64,000 nucleotides of DNA from positions 3,513,420 to 3,577,419 of the forward strand of contig JAQFVV010012510.1 in the NCBI GenBank assembly GCA_028023455.1, in the 5' to 3' direction. Below are positions 28,101 to 43,100 of this stretch, one piece after another (the first letter of the stretch is position 1; every line of letters starts with the position of its first letter). The position numbers and the translations under genes are program-made. The notes beneath the pieces were generated by a model. That model ran no database searches. It was not told the origin of the DNA and saw nothing but the letters and a program-made list of their open reading frames with translations. Source of the DNA: Epiperipatus broadwayi (lineage: Eukaryota; Onychophora; Udeonychophora; Euonychophora; Peripatidae).

Positions 28101-31100
28101 TGTCCAGACCCACTAAACTTCTTAATTAAACATTATGTACTACTGTATGGAGATTTTAGCATCTGTTATTAGAGGAGATATTTTGATTTCTAGTTTTACA
28201 ATTTAATTTTAATTTTTTATTTGTTTTCTTTTGAATAAAGAAAATAATCACAAAAATATAAACTTACCTTGGCAATTTTTTTTTTTTTTTTGAGTGTGTA
28301 TAATTTAAAAATTATGTGAAATACTATTTGAGTCATTTAGTTCTGTTATCATTAGCTTACTATTTATTTATTTTTGTCAGTTAAAAAGCTGAAATCATTC
28401 TCTTTTTCAACTAATCAATGGAAAATCATTTTAGATTATTTAAGTCATAATGCTTCTCTTATTTTTGCTATCATAAGAAGTTTGATTATCTTTGTCTGAT
28501 CCTGGAAGTCATATAATTCTCAAGACTTGCTTCTTTTTTTTACTTGATATAAATTGGTTATTAATAAGAGAGAATGAATAATTTTATTTTGACTGTGAAT
28601 TCTTTGATTGTGAATAGTTTTTTTTTATATTCTATAATAAAAATCAAAAATGTTTAATTTAATTTTAATTGATTTGAGACAAAAAAAATTTGAAACCACT
28701 AAATTTATGTCTTCATCTTTGAAATGAATCTGAAAAGAATAATTGTTCTTTATAAATTTTGAAACTTCTAGAAATATTTTACAAAAGATTAAATTTGTCT
28801 TCATAATATTTCAGACTTGAATTTATGAAAATCAATCACATATTTTAAAAGTCACCCACTTTTTTGTGACTTTATTATTAAATGAAATTTTTAGCGATAA
28901 TATAAACAGTTTGGTGAAAACAGACATTTTAATTATACATACAAATGTTTTATATTAATTTTTTTTATCTAGTCCAGAAGGAGGAAAGTGACTTTTGGTG
29001 AAGCTTGTTTTCACTTTTTTTTTTATTGAATGAGATAAAACAAAAAATGGATAGATTCTTCAGTGATTGCAAGATGGAACCATCAGAAAACAAAATTTGT
29101 ACTATATTTTAAGTGTTTTGGCAATTGTATTGCATTGTTTTAACTATATCTGATTAGGCACTGCTCAGTCAGGTAATATTTTTTCATTTTGAGAAGAGTC
29201 CAGATGTCATGATTTCTGAGCTTTCATTATTCATTTTTACAATTCTTTTATATTGTAACAGTGAAATATGCTTAGTCGGTAAGACTAATCCCAAGAACTT
29301 AGGTGATAATCACCAACTCACATGTGTGTGTATAACATATATAAAATATTACCATAGATAATACAAAATCCAACATCATTATCTAATCTTTATTTGGCTA
29401 TTGCATCTAAAGTTAATATACCCACTTTTTCTCTTATATCCCAGTAGGTCGAGGAGATACAAGAGACTAAGTTATATTATAACTATAAATACATTGCTTG
29501 TCGTAAATGACACAAATACAAAGACAATGAGTATCTTAGATTTATTCATATAACAATAATAACAAAATAAGTAATTTATGAATAAATTTCATTTGCAAAT
29601 ATAAAAGGGATTAGGAGTATCTTGTGGGGTTTGAACCCAGGATGATTTCATGGGGTTTGAATGTATTTACTTGAAACCAAAAGATAAGGTAGACATTGAC
29701 ATTTATTTTCAGCATGCTTTTTTATGCAAAGTTTAATCAATTTTATAAATTTATGATGACTATGAACTGAGTACATATACCATATTATTTCAGTTTAGGG
29801 AGTATTGCTAATTTTATAATTGTACCCATACTCTAATATTCTATGATGCATTATGGGTGCAAAACATGGACGTTATCATGAATTCTAATGATCCCTGAAT
29901 AGATACCATGATTTTACCTTGGAATACTTTAATAACTAATTTAACTTCATAACACAGCTGCATCAAGATTTAACGTATTATATACTTCAACTACATCTAT
30001 ATGATATATGTGTACATGATTATGAAATGATTTACAGATCATGGCATTTCATAGTTAAAATATTACAGATATAATATATCAGGCAAAAGAAAAGGATTTC
30101 AAATATATTACAATAATATAAAATAACTCATTGAGTCACTAAGCCGAACTAGGAGTTACAAAATAAATAAATACTAAATATAAAAGGAGGTATGTTAGTC
30201 TTTGTGAGATCCTACAAGACAAACACATCAGATAACTTATAAATATATGGTAGAAAATATTCAACTGCTTAATTATTTTAATATACAAAAGTAAGTATAA
30301 CCTAGCAATAATTATAAAAGGAAATTCCTAATTAACTATTAAATGAATGGCCTGGAATTTAAAGATTTGCATATCTTAAGCATGAAATAACATTTTATGT
30401 CACACAACATTCGCATATGAGTTTAATACATACTTCTGAATCACACCTTCAACCATAGCACCAAATTAACAATAATTAATATAGATATATAATTCATCTA
30501 TGAAGCATTCTAATCCATCTAGAGAATATTGACAAATATATGCATTCATTCTGATATTATATGAGTAATTTAATATTTATAGCCAGAAAATATTTTTTTA
30601 AATGCTAATGTGCTATTTATTCCTGTTGACTAAATATACTTTTATAATTGAAATCTTTCACGGCTAATGTAAAACTTTTACAAATCCTGTATGGCTTTTC
30701 TAAATTTATTTGAATCCATTTTAGACTAATTAAATGTCCGCAATATTTAACTAAGCAGAATTTTATCATAACTTAATATTAAAAATGAATAATAACAAAA
30801 TTGTTTACAAAATTATTACAAAAGAAAAGAAACCAACTAAGTAGAGGTGAGAGATGGCAACCATTAAGCAATTTATACATTTAAATAGACTCTAGATAAG
30901 TTAGAATGATTGTCAGTTTTACTATTATAAAAAATGCATATTGACACATATTTCGCTCCACTACTCAATAATATGCATATAACATTTATGTCCATGAATA
31001 TTGGAATTAGATTCAAACATATTCTAGCATCAAATATAAATTGTAATCATATCTAAAATTACTCTTATAGATAAATCTATATGAAAATTAAGATTAAATT

Positions 31101-34100
31101 AATGGAAAAATAAATGTAAGTTACCAATATCCATCTATGGTGAAAGTCTATGATAAAAGAGTTCAAATATTGATTTCCTTTATATGGAGTCATCTGGAGT
31201 TCAAATATAGCTGTTGTTAAGACTTTTGTGTACTTTCTCTAGAAGTGATGTTTTCTTGGTTTAGGAACTATTATTTTCATATATTTTCCAATTTACTGTG
31301 CTGACGGAGCTTTTTGATTTGCAGAATATGGAATCACATTCATTTTAATCCACAATTGGAAAGAAGTAATATAACATATATGTTCTAAATAAATTTTGCA
31401 AAGATGTGATGACATGTTTCTTCTTTCACATTGTTAAGGCAGATATTTTGACACTAACTGAAAATAAATAATTTTGTTAGTAACAAAGGCTTTGGTGTAA
31501 TCCATGCTGGAACACTAGCTCAAACTTGTCCAATGACTGAGTCAACCTGATCAATTGCTCTGTACCCCTCCATTCATGGCATTTTTCTTCTGGGGTTTTT
31601 TTTTTTGCAGAGCTTCCAGTGACAATGGGTTTTGATAACTTGGTTTGAAGACCTAGAAGACATGTTTTATTAAGCTTTTATATGAGTTTTAAACAAAATG
31701 TTTCCAGATTAACTTATAATTTGTTTTACTAATGATGATTTAATCTAGTTATCTACAATTTTACTAAAATTTCTTTCCCATGGAATATATTCATAAATTT
31801 CTGGATACCTACAGTTTACTCATCACTTCAATAATTCTTGAATAGTTTTGTAAACCTTTTCTTAATTACAAATCTTTATCAGAAAAATACAAAAGAAAAT
31901 ATTTTATCAACAAGCTTAAAAGCTCTTACTTTAAAGCAAGACAAAAGAGTATCTTGCTTTTAGTAAAAATAGATATCAATCTTTTACTGGCAGTTTTAGC
32001 AATTCAGCAAAAGAATTTAACTATTCTTAGAAAATGTTTTAACTTTAAACATATGTGATTCTCTTTATACTTGACATATTTTAAATACATACATTCTACT
32101 TTGCAATATAATTTTAAAACTATGAAGTCAAACTAAAACTAAAGTGAATTTACATGTTTGAATGTAGTTTACGAAATTCCCTTCATGCGCAAACACACAC
32201 AACAATTACCTAGTTAAAATGTTTAATACTTATTTAAAAATGAAGCAAATATATGTAGACAAACATACTCATAGCTTCAATATATATATTAATAATCTTT
32301 AATTTTTTTTTTTTTGGAAGAGAAATAATATTTATTAAGGTTGTAGCCTCAAGCACATGCGTTTAAAAATGCGATAGTAGGGACCTCTACAGGTCTTAAA
32401 CCACAAGCTTACTCTTTGGAAGAAAAGAGGGGAACCAAAGAGTAAGCTTGTGTTTAAGACCTGTAGAGGTCCCTACTATCGCATTTTTAAATGCATGTGC
32501 TTGAGGCTACAGCCTTAATAAATATTACTTATGTAATCAATGTGCGTTTAAATAAATTTATAATTACAACTTTAAATTATTGAAGAGAAATAATAAATTG
32601 TACAATAAATTTAGTTAGAATTTTAAGTAGAAGAAATTACTCAGAAGCATCAAATCTAATAGCCTCTTAATAATTGTCATGAATAATGTTACATGTCAAG
32701 ATAATTTAACTGTCACAAAAATTTATATCAAAAGTTGTTTTTATCATTATTAGTTTATTGTTTTTTATTTTGATATGTGTAGTCCTTTTTATGATAATAT
32801 TAAAACCCTTTTTTAAAAATACAGTTAGAATACCATTAATTTAGATATCTATGATTTAAAACATTTACTATCCAAATAAAAATTCAAAGGAGGTCTTTAA
32901 CCTTTTATCACATTTATAAACAAAGTAAAGAAGTTGTTTTTAACTTTATCAAAGTTTGGTTTGAAGAAGTAAAAATTTATTTTTGAAATCTGCAAAATTC
33001 ACAATCGCAAAAAAAAAACTGGAATCAGGGATTCCTTTTAATCAAATCTTATTAAATTTCACAATCTTTTTTGTAAATTCATTGGCATTAACTATTTCTG
33101 TGTATTCAGTTAAAATATTCTAATATTTTATTAAATGTACATTTTAACTTTTGCTTATGTAAGTTAGTGCTGGTATATGTAGCTTTAACTTTACATTAAT
33201 GTTCATTCTTGATCACTGTAATAAATATAAAAATAATTGTCCCTGATATTTAATTATCTAAACAACATGTGAAGATTCTCTGAGATCACTTATCTTTACT
33301 ATAATTGATTAATTGTTTTTGCATGGCTGATGATTGAAAACTTATATTATAATCTTTTTTTCTCATAATCTTCTCATATTTGTTGAAATAGAATGTATAT
33401 TATTAAATAATCACAATCTTTTTACACCTTTATGTAAATAATTTGTATTAATATAATAACAGTTTCAACTGTTCCTTGCAGTCTTCTTCAGATTTACAAA
33501 AATTCAAATATTATAACAATACAACCAAAACTTATATATACATCAATTCAAATATTATAACATTTTCATTAAAACTTATATATACAGATATATAAGTTTT
33601 GGTTGTATTGTTATAATATTTGAATTTTTGTAGATCTGAAGAAGACTGCGATGAACAGTTGAAACTGTTATTATATTAATAAAAATTATTTGCTTAAAGG
33701 TGTAAGAAGACTGTGATTATTTAATAAGATATATTGTTGTATATGAATAAACAAAATTACTGAAGAAGAAGCAGGAAGAAGTATATATAGAATTATATAG
33801 AAATAGAATGTATACAAAAGTTTATTCAAGATTTATTACCAGAAATTCTGCTTTAACTTATTATAAAATTGCTTCACATACTTAAAAAATAAGTATTTGT
33901 TATAAATCTTATCTATTTAATCAATATTACAATTTTTATCAGCTTTAAAGTTGTATTAATTATGATTCCAGTATAAAAAAGCTTTGAATCTATATATTAT
34001 ATTTATGATTGAGAGTTAATACAATTTTAATATTAATCAGCTTAGTTTTCATAATCTAATCTAATGCTTTACTATTTTGCTTTATTAATTATTCAAGATA

Positions 34101-37100
34101 TTTAACACCTTTCTATTTTCATATTTAATAAACCAATTTTAATGTAAATCATTATTTAATTTTTCAAAAATGTATTAAGTTATATCTAATGATTCACTTT
34201 TAAATTGATTTTTTTTAAAAAAAAAAAAAAATTGATTTTATATCAATAATCTATTTCTTATAGATAATCTAGAAATTGAATAACAACAAGACTAGAAAGA
34301 ATGAAAAATATTTCATTTGTTTTTGAGATTATAGATAAAACATAAGATTAAATATAAACCTATTATTCAATCCAATATTTTATTAAGTAGTTGATTATAT
34401 TTAAAGAAAGATACTTAATTGATTAATTATGCGCTATTTGATTTTCTTAAAAAAGAAGGTTCTGTGTATTTATAATCTTTAGTTGTATGTTTTTAGATTG
34501 AATTGATCTTCGCTTCATTGTAGGAGTAGATAACAGAAGGCATATTTTCTATGATTTGGTATTTAATATTATTTATTAAGATATACTCAGTAATCTGCAG
34601 TTGCTAAAATTGAATCTTTCAATGTGATTTTGGAGTATATATATTGGCATGTTGGTGGCCTGAGTTCAAACTTTAGATTATTTAAATTATTTGGTTTTTA
34701 ACTAGAATAGTAGAATCAGTATTCCTTTTCAAATAAAATTCAAAAACCATTAAAAACAACTGCTTTGCACTTATGGTTTCATCACAATGGGTGCTTTATT
34801 AATAAAGGCTTTTGTAGAATATAAAGAAAGAGAATGCAACCCTACTGTTATATTAAAAATATAAAATCAAAAATTATCAAAGTTTACAATGACAGAAAAG
34901 GAGATTAATGATATATTGGACTTGAAAAATAAAACATGGAATAATTATTTGGTTAAAGAAAATGAATGAAATCTGTTAATGAGAAATTTGAATTGTGATA
35001 ATAAAAAATTCATATTAGTCAGATTCTGAATGTGAAAATCTCATTTATACTACTTAGTTAATTGCTTTCAAATTTAAACAGATATTTGTTTAAAAACGAG
35101 AGTACATAAATTTTAAATTAAATGAATAAATCTGGTCTTTTATTTTTTTATTATAAAAAGGACCATTTTGAAGATTACTTAAATAAGAACTAGCTTTTTA
35201 TTTTATTTTCCTCATTGATATTAATCTGTATTAAAAAATAGTGTTTGCTTTAAAAATAAATAAATATTTATTTAACACTTGAATAAAAAAAGAAGTTATA
35301 ATTTTCCAACTATTTAATTTATATTTTTATATAATCTTTTCAACATTAAAAATATTTTTGTATAATTATATATTACCATGAAGAATATTATTGGCACATT
35401 CAAATTCGCCATCTTGCTTATTTATCCATTCTATTGCACCAGATATCAAAACAGGAAGTACTTCATTGAAAATGCATAGAATACTTTTTAAGTAAAATAT
35501 ATTTAATCTTATTCAAGATATTGTTTTCCCACTAAACATATGCTTCAAATCAGGAAGTTTTTTTGGAAACTGAACCAACTATACCTTTACAATAACAGAA
35601 GAATTGTACATATTGTGAATTTTATGAGAGATCCCAAAACTTTTTTTTCCAATTGGATTTAATCTTCCATAATGTTATTTAAGTCTCTCCAGAAGATTGA
35701 AGATTATTCATAATTTCTGTACTTTTCTGCGTAGAAATGAAACTTAACATCCTCCTTCCACACACACAACTCAAAGTCAATATATTTTGTGACTGTCTGG
35801 TTTATACATACAGCAGCCTCAAAATATTTCCTTTTGGAATTTTTGCAGATTCTTTAGAAAAGTTTTGAAGTTATCTTGCAAAATATTCATTACAGGTTAC
35901 TTACGAATTGAAAAACTTTATAATGAAAGCAATAATTTTCATTCTAATTGTTGGAATCTTGTAATTTTAAAGATGTCTACCATAATTAAAAAATTAATAA
36001 AAAAAATTTTAAATGCTTTTTTTATATTTTAATTTTATGCATATTTTTTTTTTTAGATGAAGAAATCGGTGGTTCATTGGGAATGGGAAAATTTGTTAAT
36101 CATGAATTTTTTCAGAAAATGAATGTTGGATTCTGTCTTGATGAAGGTATATTATTTTTGTTATTAAGTCTTATTACAGTAGAAATTTCTTAGAAGTTAT
36201 AATATTCACTTAAGAAATTAATAAACATTAGTGTCTGTGTCTGAATGTATATGTGTGCTAAATTGAAAAAATAATCAGAGAATATTTGTTTGAAATGTAT
36301 TAAATTCTCATTTCAAATTCAAATGGAGTAACTATACAATATTATACTATAATCATGTGATAACAATTGATCATCATCGTTGGTGCTTTCTCATCTTAAC
36401 ATCATTTATTTTAGCATCTCAATAGTTATAGCTATATCGTAAGTGTGCATAAACCATTCAATTGAACATGCTCAAGAAAAATAGTATCACCAATTTATAT
36501 TGATTTTGAAAAGAGGGTCTGTAAAGTTTGTTGGAACTGTATTACCTGGTTTGGAAAAATTGGAATTTTTTTTTAACAAAAGTTAGGATTGGGTAAACTA
36601 ATATCCCAATTCTGAGTCTTTAAAGTTGCTGATTATGCAACAATTTAATCTACCTGAGGAATTTACGAATATCTCTGAATTATATATACTTAAATTTTAA
36701 TAAATGTTTCTGATTTAAATAATTCGCAAAAAAGTTTAAAAAATTTCATAACCAGATTGTGAAAATTATTACAGTGAATGTTTTAAAGTTTGAAACTATC
36801 AAAAACCATAAACCACTAAAACATCAAGTGATTACCATTTCTTATGCTTACACAAGTTTAAAACAGTAATAATTCTTTCTATATAGTGGTATCACCCAAT
36901 GCTAGCCATAGTAATCAACGGATGCTCTGGCAGTTTAATAAAATCATACTCTATTAGCAGAACTGTCATTGATTGTTGGTTTATTTAAAAAGTAAGTTCT
37001 AAATATGGGTGGTCGCCTATGTTTTTAAAGTATTTATTTGATTGCAAATGCTCATAATTTGTTAGTGCATGTGAAAAAGTTAGTTTGCTTCCATCTAAAT

Positions 37101-40100
37101 TACATATATATCTAAAAAGGTTATGTTATTTAATATTTATATAGATTTTATATGTATATACATTTATATGTAGGCATGATATATATAGTTAATATAATAT
37201 TTATATAATAATTCTAAGTTAACTTTTGAAAATTTAAATTATAAATGTGTGTTTAAAATCTAATAATTAAAAAGTGTTGTTTATGTATAAAGATAAGAAA
37301 AAATGTTAAATTAAGTAAATTGAATAATTGAAATGTTGATTTTAGATATTAAAATTTAAACATTGTTATAATTAAGTGTAAAGATTCAATGATTTGCTTG
37401 ATATTGAAAGTAAAAATATGGTTTTGATTATAGTTAGGAAATGATTAAGGAATAGAGCAACAACACATATCATTATTGATGGTCATCTCCTGACCACAAT
37501 TATTCTAGCATTTCTTTTTCCAGAGTTACATTATAAATTTCATTGAGCTTTGAAATTTAGAATTCCTTTTTAAAAAAAAAGTCCAGCATTGATAAGATAT
37601 TAAATAATATCTTTATTGGTAAATGAAATTATTCATAATTTGTTATATATAGTAAGTATGGACTATTATATATGTATATAATACAAATAAAATGCCTGTT
37701 AATTAAAAACTATTGTAATAACAATAAAAAATAATAAATATAACGATAATAAACTATTATAAATAGTCTTTCAATCCACAGAAGTATTTTCGGTTAATTC
37801 CCTAACCTGCTCAACTGCTGTTAAAATTCACAAAACGGAACCAAACGTCATCAACTCAAATCCCATGAATCCGAATTTTAATGTTAGCAGCTTATCTATT
37901 AATTAAAATTCATTTTATTCCTATTTATTAAAATTGCCTCCATAATTTTTTTTGAATATTATGGTTTCTCTCTTAATGAAGAATCTTCACACTTTCAATA
38001 TCAAACTTAAATTTGTATTTACATGTTCTTTCATGATCTAAGAAAACTGAAGCAGTCATTAAATCACTATTGAAAAAAGATTAAAGGAGCATTAATTATT
38101 ATATAAGCATGTGAAAAGTAAAAATAATAGTGATTTAATGACTGCTTCAGTTTTCTTAGGTCTTTAAGAGCATGTGAATATAAATTTAAGTTTGATATTT
38201 AAAGTATGAATATTCTTCATGGATAGAGAAAGCATAATAATAAAAAAATTAAGGTGGCAGTTTTAATAAATAGGAGTAAAATGCATTTAATTAATAGACA
38301 AGCTGCTAACATTAAAGTTCGGAGTTTACGGAATTTGAGTTGATGATGTTTGCTTCCGTTTTGTTATTTGAATTTAACATCAGTTGAAGAAGGTTAAGGA
38401 ATTAACTGAAAGTACTTCTATAGATTGAAAGACTGTTTATAATAGTTTATTATTATTTTATTTATTGTTTTTATTGTTTTATATATATATACACAGACAC
38501 ATATAGTATATATATATTTTATTTTATTGTAGGCCTTGCAAATCCAAAGGATGAGTATACTGTTTTTTATGGTGAACGTGCTCTTTGGTGTAAGTATCTA
38601 TATAAGTGTAAATGTATCTATGAGCAATGGTTGTGATTTTATGCATGCACTCTCCAATAAAGAAGAATGCAATATGACTTACTTTCAATGCATTATATCT
38701 GTTGTAAAATAAAAAGTTTGATCAAAGAAGAAAATATCAATTTTTAAAAAAAATTTATATGAACAATTATATCATCAAAAAATTTATGATAGAAAATATG
38801 CTGACTTACAATAGAGTTATTAAATTAAAAAAACAACTACTCTAAAACTATTTATTTTTAAACGTTACCTTCAAAATTATTACTGTCTTAAATCTATAAT
38901 TTCTCAATCAATTATTTTTATCTTTAAATGAATATTATAATTAATAAAGCATTTTATATAATTTACAATTTTTCTAATCTCTGGAAATTTTATGCTTGGG
39001 ATTGTCGAAAGATAGTTATAATCAAAATGTCTACTTTTGTACAGTTGTAAGTCTACATAAATGCATCACAAGTGCATATCATGCGGTATAAACATTGTTT
39101 CTGGGCAGCGTTTTATCTTTCTATTTTTTATGTTGTAACAGTCAGAAAACGTGTGATTAGTTAACAGTGCAGAATTCAACCACCACACAGAACAGCAGCA
39201 CCATCTAGGTAGCGAAGCCACCCGTAGTACTGAGTTCGAACATAGTTTATTGGTTCCACAATACAATCTACGAAACAACGCATCTGATGCGACATTAGTA
39301 AATATTTCTTTAGGCACGGTGGTCAGGGTATGCAAGAGATTCATGATTTTATTTCGAGTTAGCCAATCAGAACATTAATCGTACACTAATATTAATTAAA
39401 CATTTATATTTACAAATCGAGGAAACATATTGAATGGGTATCGAATAAATAAAACGTAACTGCAGACGCATAGTTTGAAATTATTTATTTAAAACATTTT
39501 AGTGATAAAACTATTTACTAATAATATTTGCTAAGATTTAAAGTTTCAGTAGCAGGATTTTCCGATACTATTATATTAAAGAAATACATTTATTTATTTA
39601 GACATATTTTATATTTAAGACCTCAGTAGCGGTATTTCCGATACTGTAATGTTTACAAAAAGAAAAACATTTATTTGATGACGTAATCTAGCTACCTAAA
39701 ATTCTTGAGCAAGTATTTCTAATGCATGCCTTTAGGGATTTATACCTTTGCAATGCAAGACTCTAAAGTAAGATTTATAAGAGTAGCGGTGGACATATAT
39801 TTATTTAATTTAAAATATTTATTTATAACTAAGGGCAAACATTTATTTGAGAGTGAATTATGAAGATAATGCAGGGACGGAGTGATACATAGAATAATAA
39901 AGTTAGTTAAAGAAAACACGTGGTACGCTAGAAAGGCGATATGGAATGGCAGTATATTGAAACTGCAAAGCCGTGAATGAGTTTATAAGAATGACGGGCT
40001 GGCGTTTGCCATCAGCCCAAAGAAGTAAGGTGTCACATAAGCATAACCAGGGACAAGCGGTTCATGCCGAAATTGCCTGCTGGCTGCATGATGGTCGTCA

Positions 40101-43100
40101 AGCCCTACGGGAGCATTTATTATGTCCGCTTGTGTAGGACGACTGGGGTTAATTTCAACCCTATAGAATCCGGGATATTCACGGCTTGTAATGGATCATC
40201 ACGTCTCTAAACGTAGCACATGTATAATGTACAGACAATCCTGTCAAGACTTAAATATATTTTCTAACTCGGCCCTACATTATCAACATTTAATAAAGAA
40301 CATTGGCGACTCTCAAAGAAATGCAAATTTTATGGAATTATTAATTAAGATTTAATAAATATAAAACATATATAAACTAGGTGATTATTACAACTAATAT
40401 GCCAGCCATTTGCGAAGTAGTAGACCCCTGCATTACAATAAATGAAGCATTGAATGCATGTCGATTTATATGAAAATTAAGTTATTTATGAAAGTAAATA
40501 TTAATGAAAATTTGACACGCATTCACTGTTTCAAGCGATCATAGATTTAAACTTAGAAAATTATGAGCATGCGATAATTATATGATAAAATGTAGATTTT
40601 AGAAATACGTACCCAAGAAAGATAGAGTGAGGTAAGCTAGATTATTAGAGAAATTTACACAATAAATTAATTATTAAATTTTAGTTTTACAAATGATAAT
40701 TTTACATTTTATAAGTTATATAAGTAGTATGAAGAATGAGCTATAGCATATTAGTAGAGTACTCTAGAGAATTTGGACACAGGTACCTGTTTTATGAGAA
40801 GTTTTCCGATTCCATTGGTTAGTAGCAAATTGTTCATGATTAGCAGTTCTTTCCTGTATTTAGGTGGTTCATTTAATTTAACAGCAGCAGCAGCTTTCTC
40901 ATTATTTTAGGCAGCAGATCTTCGTGGTTGAATTTATGAAGGGCAATGGAAGGTTTGGCATCTGATAGGCCATCTCCAGGTGAAGAATAGTCTGGGCGCT
41001 TTTACTCGGTCATACCATGGCAGGAAAAATTTATTTAATATCTTGGAGACTCTCAATTGATTGAGAGCACAGCTAAAGTTAAAGTGCAAGTTTCTAGCAA
41101 GTCTAAGATGGCCTCTCTTCTTAGATCTTATCTTTCACATTTTTGTCATAGTTTATTTTTGGATTCCACTTAATCTGCCCTGAGGATAATCAATGCATTT
41201 TTGTTAATTCTAATTTAGAGACAGCTGCCTTTCTTTTGTTTACGTTTAGATTTTACATTTAATTTTTATAATTACATTTTAGGGAATTTTTCTTTTTAAT
41301 TAATCTATTATCTCTCACCGACCGATTCTTTTTAAAATTTCAAAGACAAAAAGGGAACATACGATTATTTTTACTTTTAATTAAATATTACATCTATTTC
41401 TAAATTATTATTAAATGAAATTTAAACAAAGCAATAAATAACGGATTTTACAATTTAAAATAAATGATTAAAATTATATATTTTTATATAACTAAAAGAA
41501 GAAATATAAATTATATTTATTGCCCTAAATTTGAGATCAAAATGTGTGCGTGTTTATGTTGAATTCTACATATATCTATAAATTTTTAATATTGCTACAC
41601 ACACAATTCGATACCAAAAAGTTTAAATTTGGGTAGGATAGACCGGTGAGTGAGAGACGATAGAAAAAGGTGAAACTTAAGATTCGAATACGAATCTTAC
41701 TGTTTCAATGTTAATGCTCCAACTTACACAGCTTGCACAGATATTAGAACTCATTTAATAATATGAAGTCTCTGTGGGTCATTCTTGAACAATAAGTAAG
41801 AGGTTGATATCTTCCAATGCAAAAATTTGAAGATTAATAATTCGCTAATACAGTTTAAATATTATATAATTACATGACCTGAACTATAAATATATATATT
41901 GAACCGGATGGTATCCGTTTCAAAGGTCACTTCACAAAAGTAGAACTAACTTTTGTGTTTTATTAAATTTAAAGCATAAAGCTATTTTTAAAAAAAATTG
42001 TTTATAAGAGTACGTGTATTTTACACATACTCATTTATATTTAAAATAGGTCATTTAAATTTTTTTTATAGAATTGATTTTAAAATGGTTTTTTTTCACC
42101 GCTTGTTTGATTAAAAACAAACAAGCTTGTTAATTACACTCCTGTCTCTTGATTATTCATTTCCTAGTTCATTCTAAAAGCGGAGATTTAATTTTGTGTT
42201 ATTGTTTTTGTTTAAAGTAATCCCTGGTTAGAATTCTTCATTAGATTGAGCGGGAGATTGGTATTTGCCCTGTCCTAAGGCGTCGAATTCGACAACAGGA
42301 AAAGTTTTCACGGGAAATGTAGCGTGGTATAAATACCCCCCCCCCCATTTTGGGGAATAGATTATTCTTCACTAACAAGCTGTTTCAAAGTAAGATTCAG
42401 TATTCTTTTACACACTTTGATTATAGCCTGCTGAGATTCATAGCGTTTTGGTAGCAGTTCGGACATTTAATTCCTTTTAAAAACTTGCAATTGTTAACAG
42501 ACTTCGTTGCTTTACAATATGTCAAAATCTACTACTCTACGTTTGTCATCATCAATATGTCTTGCTAGCTTAACCCAAAAGATGGACCCATGCCTGCCGA
42601 CTCTCCTTTAGTCATGCTGTAAAAGTCCAAGATAAGCCGGATTCCCAATATGCCTCGACACTTTCCTATGTCAAAATGGAACACCTGAAACATGAACAGA
42701 AATAAAAGTGCACACTCTACGCGGACTTTCCATTACCGTAAGGTAAATATTTCCTTTTATTCTTTCCAGGATAAATTCTTTTAGTTAAATCTCCGCTCAG
42801 TCTTAAACATAAATCTTTATTCTTAATCATTATTTAATCTCATATTTATTAGCTGTATTTGTTTTTCATTGTACTTTGCCATGTGTCTTGGAATCTTAGT
42901 TTTAAGATTCCAAGTTTGCTTTCAATTTTATTTATTGGAAAGTATTTAGTGAGCGTATATTTTTATATGCTTAATATATTTCTAATTATATGCCTAACTT
43001 TTTATAAATGCTTTAGCAGTCTTGTGTAATTTTAAATTAGCTCGCCTGTATTTATTTTATTATTCACTTATTGATTTAAAATACTGTGTTTGTGCTTATG

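Larger units (their letters stand above)
27133..36056 (+). other. ACY1 intron 6
   Basis: The longest intron seen, 8924 bp. It contains a foldback (27212-27483), a possible transposon 3' end (27540-27905), a near-perfect hairpin (32325-32527) and a foldback (33396-33735). The long stretches 28200-32300 and 33740-36050 are AT-rich; I recognise no gene or named element in them, although they may contain old LINE sequence. Confidence 0.65.
36147..38532 (+). other. ACY1 intron 7
   Basis: It is 2386 bp long. It holds a decayed R1 fragment (36795-36930) and a large foldback (37716-38480) that ends about 50 bp before exon 8. The rest is AT-rich with no gene recognised. Confidence 0.75.

Noticed and set aside
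39066-39344. 92-codon minus-strand frame
   Set aside because: It runs across the proposed LTR start at 39131, has no recognisable motif, and lies in a GC-richer patch where stops are rarer.
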